From Desulfohalobiaceae bacterium (GTDB lineage: Bacteria; Desulfobacterota; Desulfovibrionia; Desulfovibrionales; Desulfothermaceae), in NCBI GenBank assembly GCA_021737115.1, contig JAIPER010000262.1, forward strand, positions 1 through 5,616: a stretch of 5,616 nt of DNA. Direction: 5' to 3'. Under the pieces are notes generated by a model. That model saw only the letters and a list, made by a program, of their open reading frames with translations. It searched no databases and had not been told where the DNA came from. The position numbers and the translations under genes are program-made. Below are positions 4,644 through 5,616 of this stretch, piece after piece; position 1 is the stretch's first letter; the number at the start of each line of letters is the position of its first letter.

Positions 4644-5616
4644 ATGGTCGAACCCCTGATTGAGTTCAAAAAGGTTTCCAAGCGATTTGGGAGCAAAATT
4701 ATCCTGGATAAGGTCGATTTGTCCATTTACCCGGCCGAAGTCACGACCCTGCTTGGGAAAAGCGGGGTCGGCAAGAGTGTCACCCTGAAACTGATCATGG
4801 GGCTGATGCTTCAGGATGAAGGAGAGGTCCTTTACAAGGGTCGGGATGTCTCGAAGATGAACAGCAGCGAAAGGGCGGAGATGAGAGGGCAGATGAACTT
4901 CATGTTCCAAAGCAATGCCCTTTTTGACTCTCTGAATATCTTTGACAATATCGGGCTCCCCCTCCAGGAAATGTCTTCTTTCAATTCCGAAGAGATACGA
5001 AAAAGGGTTCAAGAAAAGATCGATTTTCTGGAACTGACCGGGAATGAAGAAAAGTACCCGGCTGAAGTCTCCGGGGGGATGCAGAAGCGAGTCGCCCTGG
5101 CCAGGGCCCTGGTTACCAGACCGCAGGTCGTTCTCTTTGACGAACCGACCACCGGCCTCGATCCGGTGCGAAAGATCAATGTTCTGGCCATGATCTTGGA
5201 CAATCAGAAACGTTTCGGATTTACCGGGATTCTAGTCAGTCATGACGTTCCTGACGTGTTTTATGTCTCCAACAGGGTTATACTCATTGATCAGGGCAGG
5301 GTGATTTACCAGGGCAACCCCCTGGGGCTTGAACACCATCGCCACGAGGTGGTGCGCGAATTCATCGACAGCCTCCAGGAGCTGGAGAACCGGGTCATCT
5401 CCTTGAAAACCGGGAAAGCTCTGAAATCCGAACTTGCCGAGTTTTATGCGACCTTTGGCGATGACCAGGAATTCACCATGATTGCCCTGGTCATTGACAA
5501 TCTTGAGGGGGTCAAGGAAGAGCTCGGTCTCTTTACTGCCCATAAGCTTCTGGCCCGGCTCTCCGAGAGCTTCAGAAGAGGCGTTTCTGAAAAAAAGGGA
5601 ATGGCCGGCCGCTACA
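4644..5616 (+). CDS. mlaF: MlaF-family ABC ATPase fused to a C-terminal GGDEF-like domain, 3' end outside window
   Basis: The frame is open to the window's end (324 codons visible). Residues 1-243 are a complete ATPase energising the MlaE permease: Walker A GKSGVGKS (38-45), Q-loop Q89 in the MlaF-typical FQSNALFDSLNIFDNIGLPL (88-107), signature SGGMQKR (143-149), Walker B VVLFDEPTTGLD (162-173) and H-loop H200. MlaF proteins usually end soon after the VREFID-like segment (237-242). Here an extension follows: ISLKTGKALKSEL (252-264), aligning with LTGLxNRxxF of GGDEF domains, then FTMIALVIDNLEGVKEELG (277-295), a helix AHKLLARLSESFRRGVSE (299-316), and AGRY (321-324), where a GGDEF domain would next show its signature. 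Matching D/N positions appear substituted, so it is probably not an active cyclase. The start at 4644 fits family alignments; ATG 4608 would add 12 residues. Neither has a clear Shine-Dalgarno. ATPase certain; GGDEF-like extension inferred by eye. Confidence 0.93.
   Translation, partial: MVEPLIEFKKVSKRFGSKIILDKVDLSIYPAEVTTLLGKSGVGKSVTLKLIMGLMLQDEGEVLYKGRDVSKMNSSERAEMRGQMNFMFQSNALFDSLNIFDNIGLPLQEMSSFNSEEIRKRVQEKIDFLELTGNEEKYPAEVSGGMQKRVALARALVTRPQVVLFDEPTTGLDPVRKINVLAMILDNQKRFGFTGILVSHDVPDVFYVSNRVILIDQGRVIYQGNPLGLEHHRHEVVREFIDSLQELENRVISLKTGKALKSELAEFYATFGDDQEFTMIALVIDNLEGVKEELGLFTAHKLLARLSESFRRGVSEKKGMAGRY

Noticed and set aside
4635..5543. Several minus-strand open frames of 60-125 codons opposite mlaF.
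   Set aside because: They are antisense to a gene with every ABC ATPase motif in place and show no features of their own.
4644..5616. A frameshift creating the long C-terminal tail of MlaF.
   Set aside because: The reading frame and codon usage are even across the join near residue 243, and the tail has ordered domain-like sequence, not out-of-frame noise.
1..5616. CRISPR arrays, tRNA or rRNA genes, and intact insertion sequences.
   Set aside because: No regularly spaced direct repeats, no tRNA cloverleaf signals and no transposase or integrase motifs were seen on either strand.

Overview
The window looks like a chromosomal piece of a Desulfobacterota genome, most likely a sulfate reducer of the Desulfovibrionales type. 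This is inferred from gene content (a tungsten or molybdenum aldehyde:ferredoxin oxidoreductase, a Tat-exported ApbE and an Mla-type lipid transporter) and a moderately GC-rich coding style with AT-rich gaps. No species marker is present, so the assignment is tentative.

Layout. Bases 2-1519 (+) hold the C-terminal ~505 residues of an aldehyde ferredoxin oxidoreductase that begins outside the window. After a 66-base gap with a small hairpin, bases 1586-2209 (+) encode a 207-residue protein of unknown function, probably in the same transcript. The gap 2210-2349 separates this unit from a convergent gene and contains a long-range inverted repeat. Bases 2350-3381 (-) encode an ApbE-type FAD:protein FMN transferase with a twin-arginine signal. 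The 368-base gap 3382-3749 is divergent: it has a plausible apbE promoter and a near-consensus sigma70 promoter for the right-hand operon, plus several palindromes and a possible 9-codon upstream ORF. Bases 3750-4556 (+) encode an MlaE-family permease. A perfect 22-bp inverted repeat fills the gap to the last gene, an MlaF-family ATPase from 4644 that runs off the right end with no stop.

The right-hand operon is the most interesting part. MlaE and MlaF form the inner-membrane core of ABC systems that move phospholipids or other lipids between the inner and outer membranes, and an MCE (MlaD) gene would be expected just past the window. The ATPase does not stop where MlaF proteins normally do. 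After a complete ATPase of about 243 residues it continues for at least 80 more in the same frame, and that extension reads like the first two thirds of a GGDEF (diguanylate cyclase) domain. The residues expected to bind guanine and one metal ligand appear to be replaced. This suggests a lipid transporter ATPase fused to a degenerate nucleotide-signalling or dimerisation domain. The window ends just before the GGDEF signature itself, so the identification rests on the N-terminal part of the domain.

A second theme is a set of AT-rich intergenic palindromes (about 1531-1580, 2243-2330 and 4557-4605) that resemble one another and may be a dispersed repeat family.
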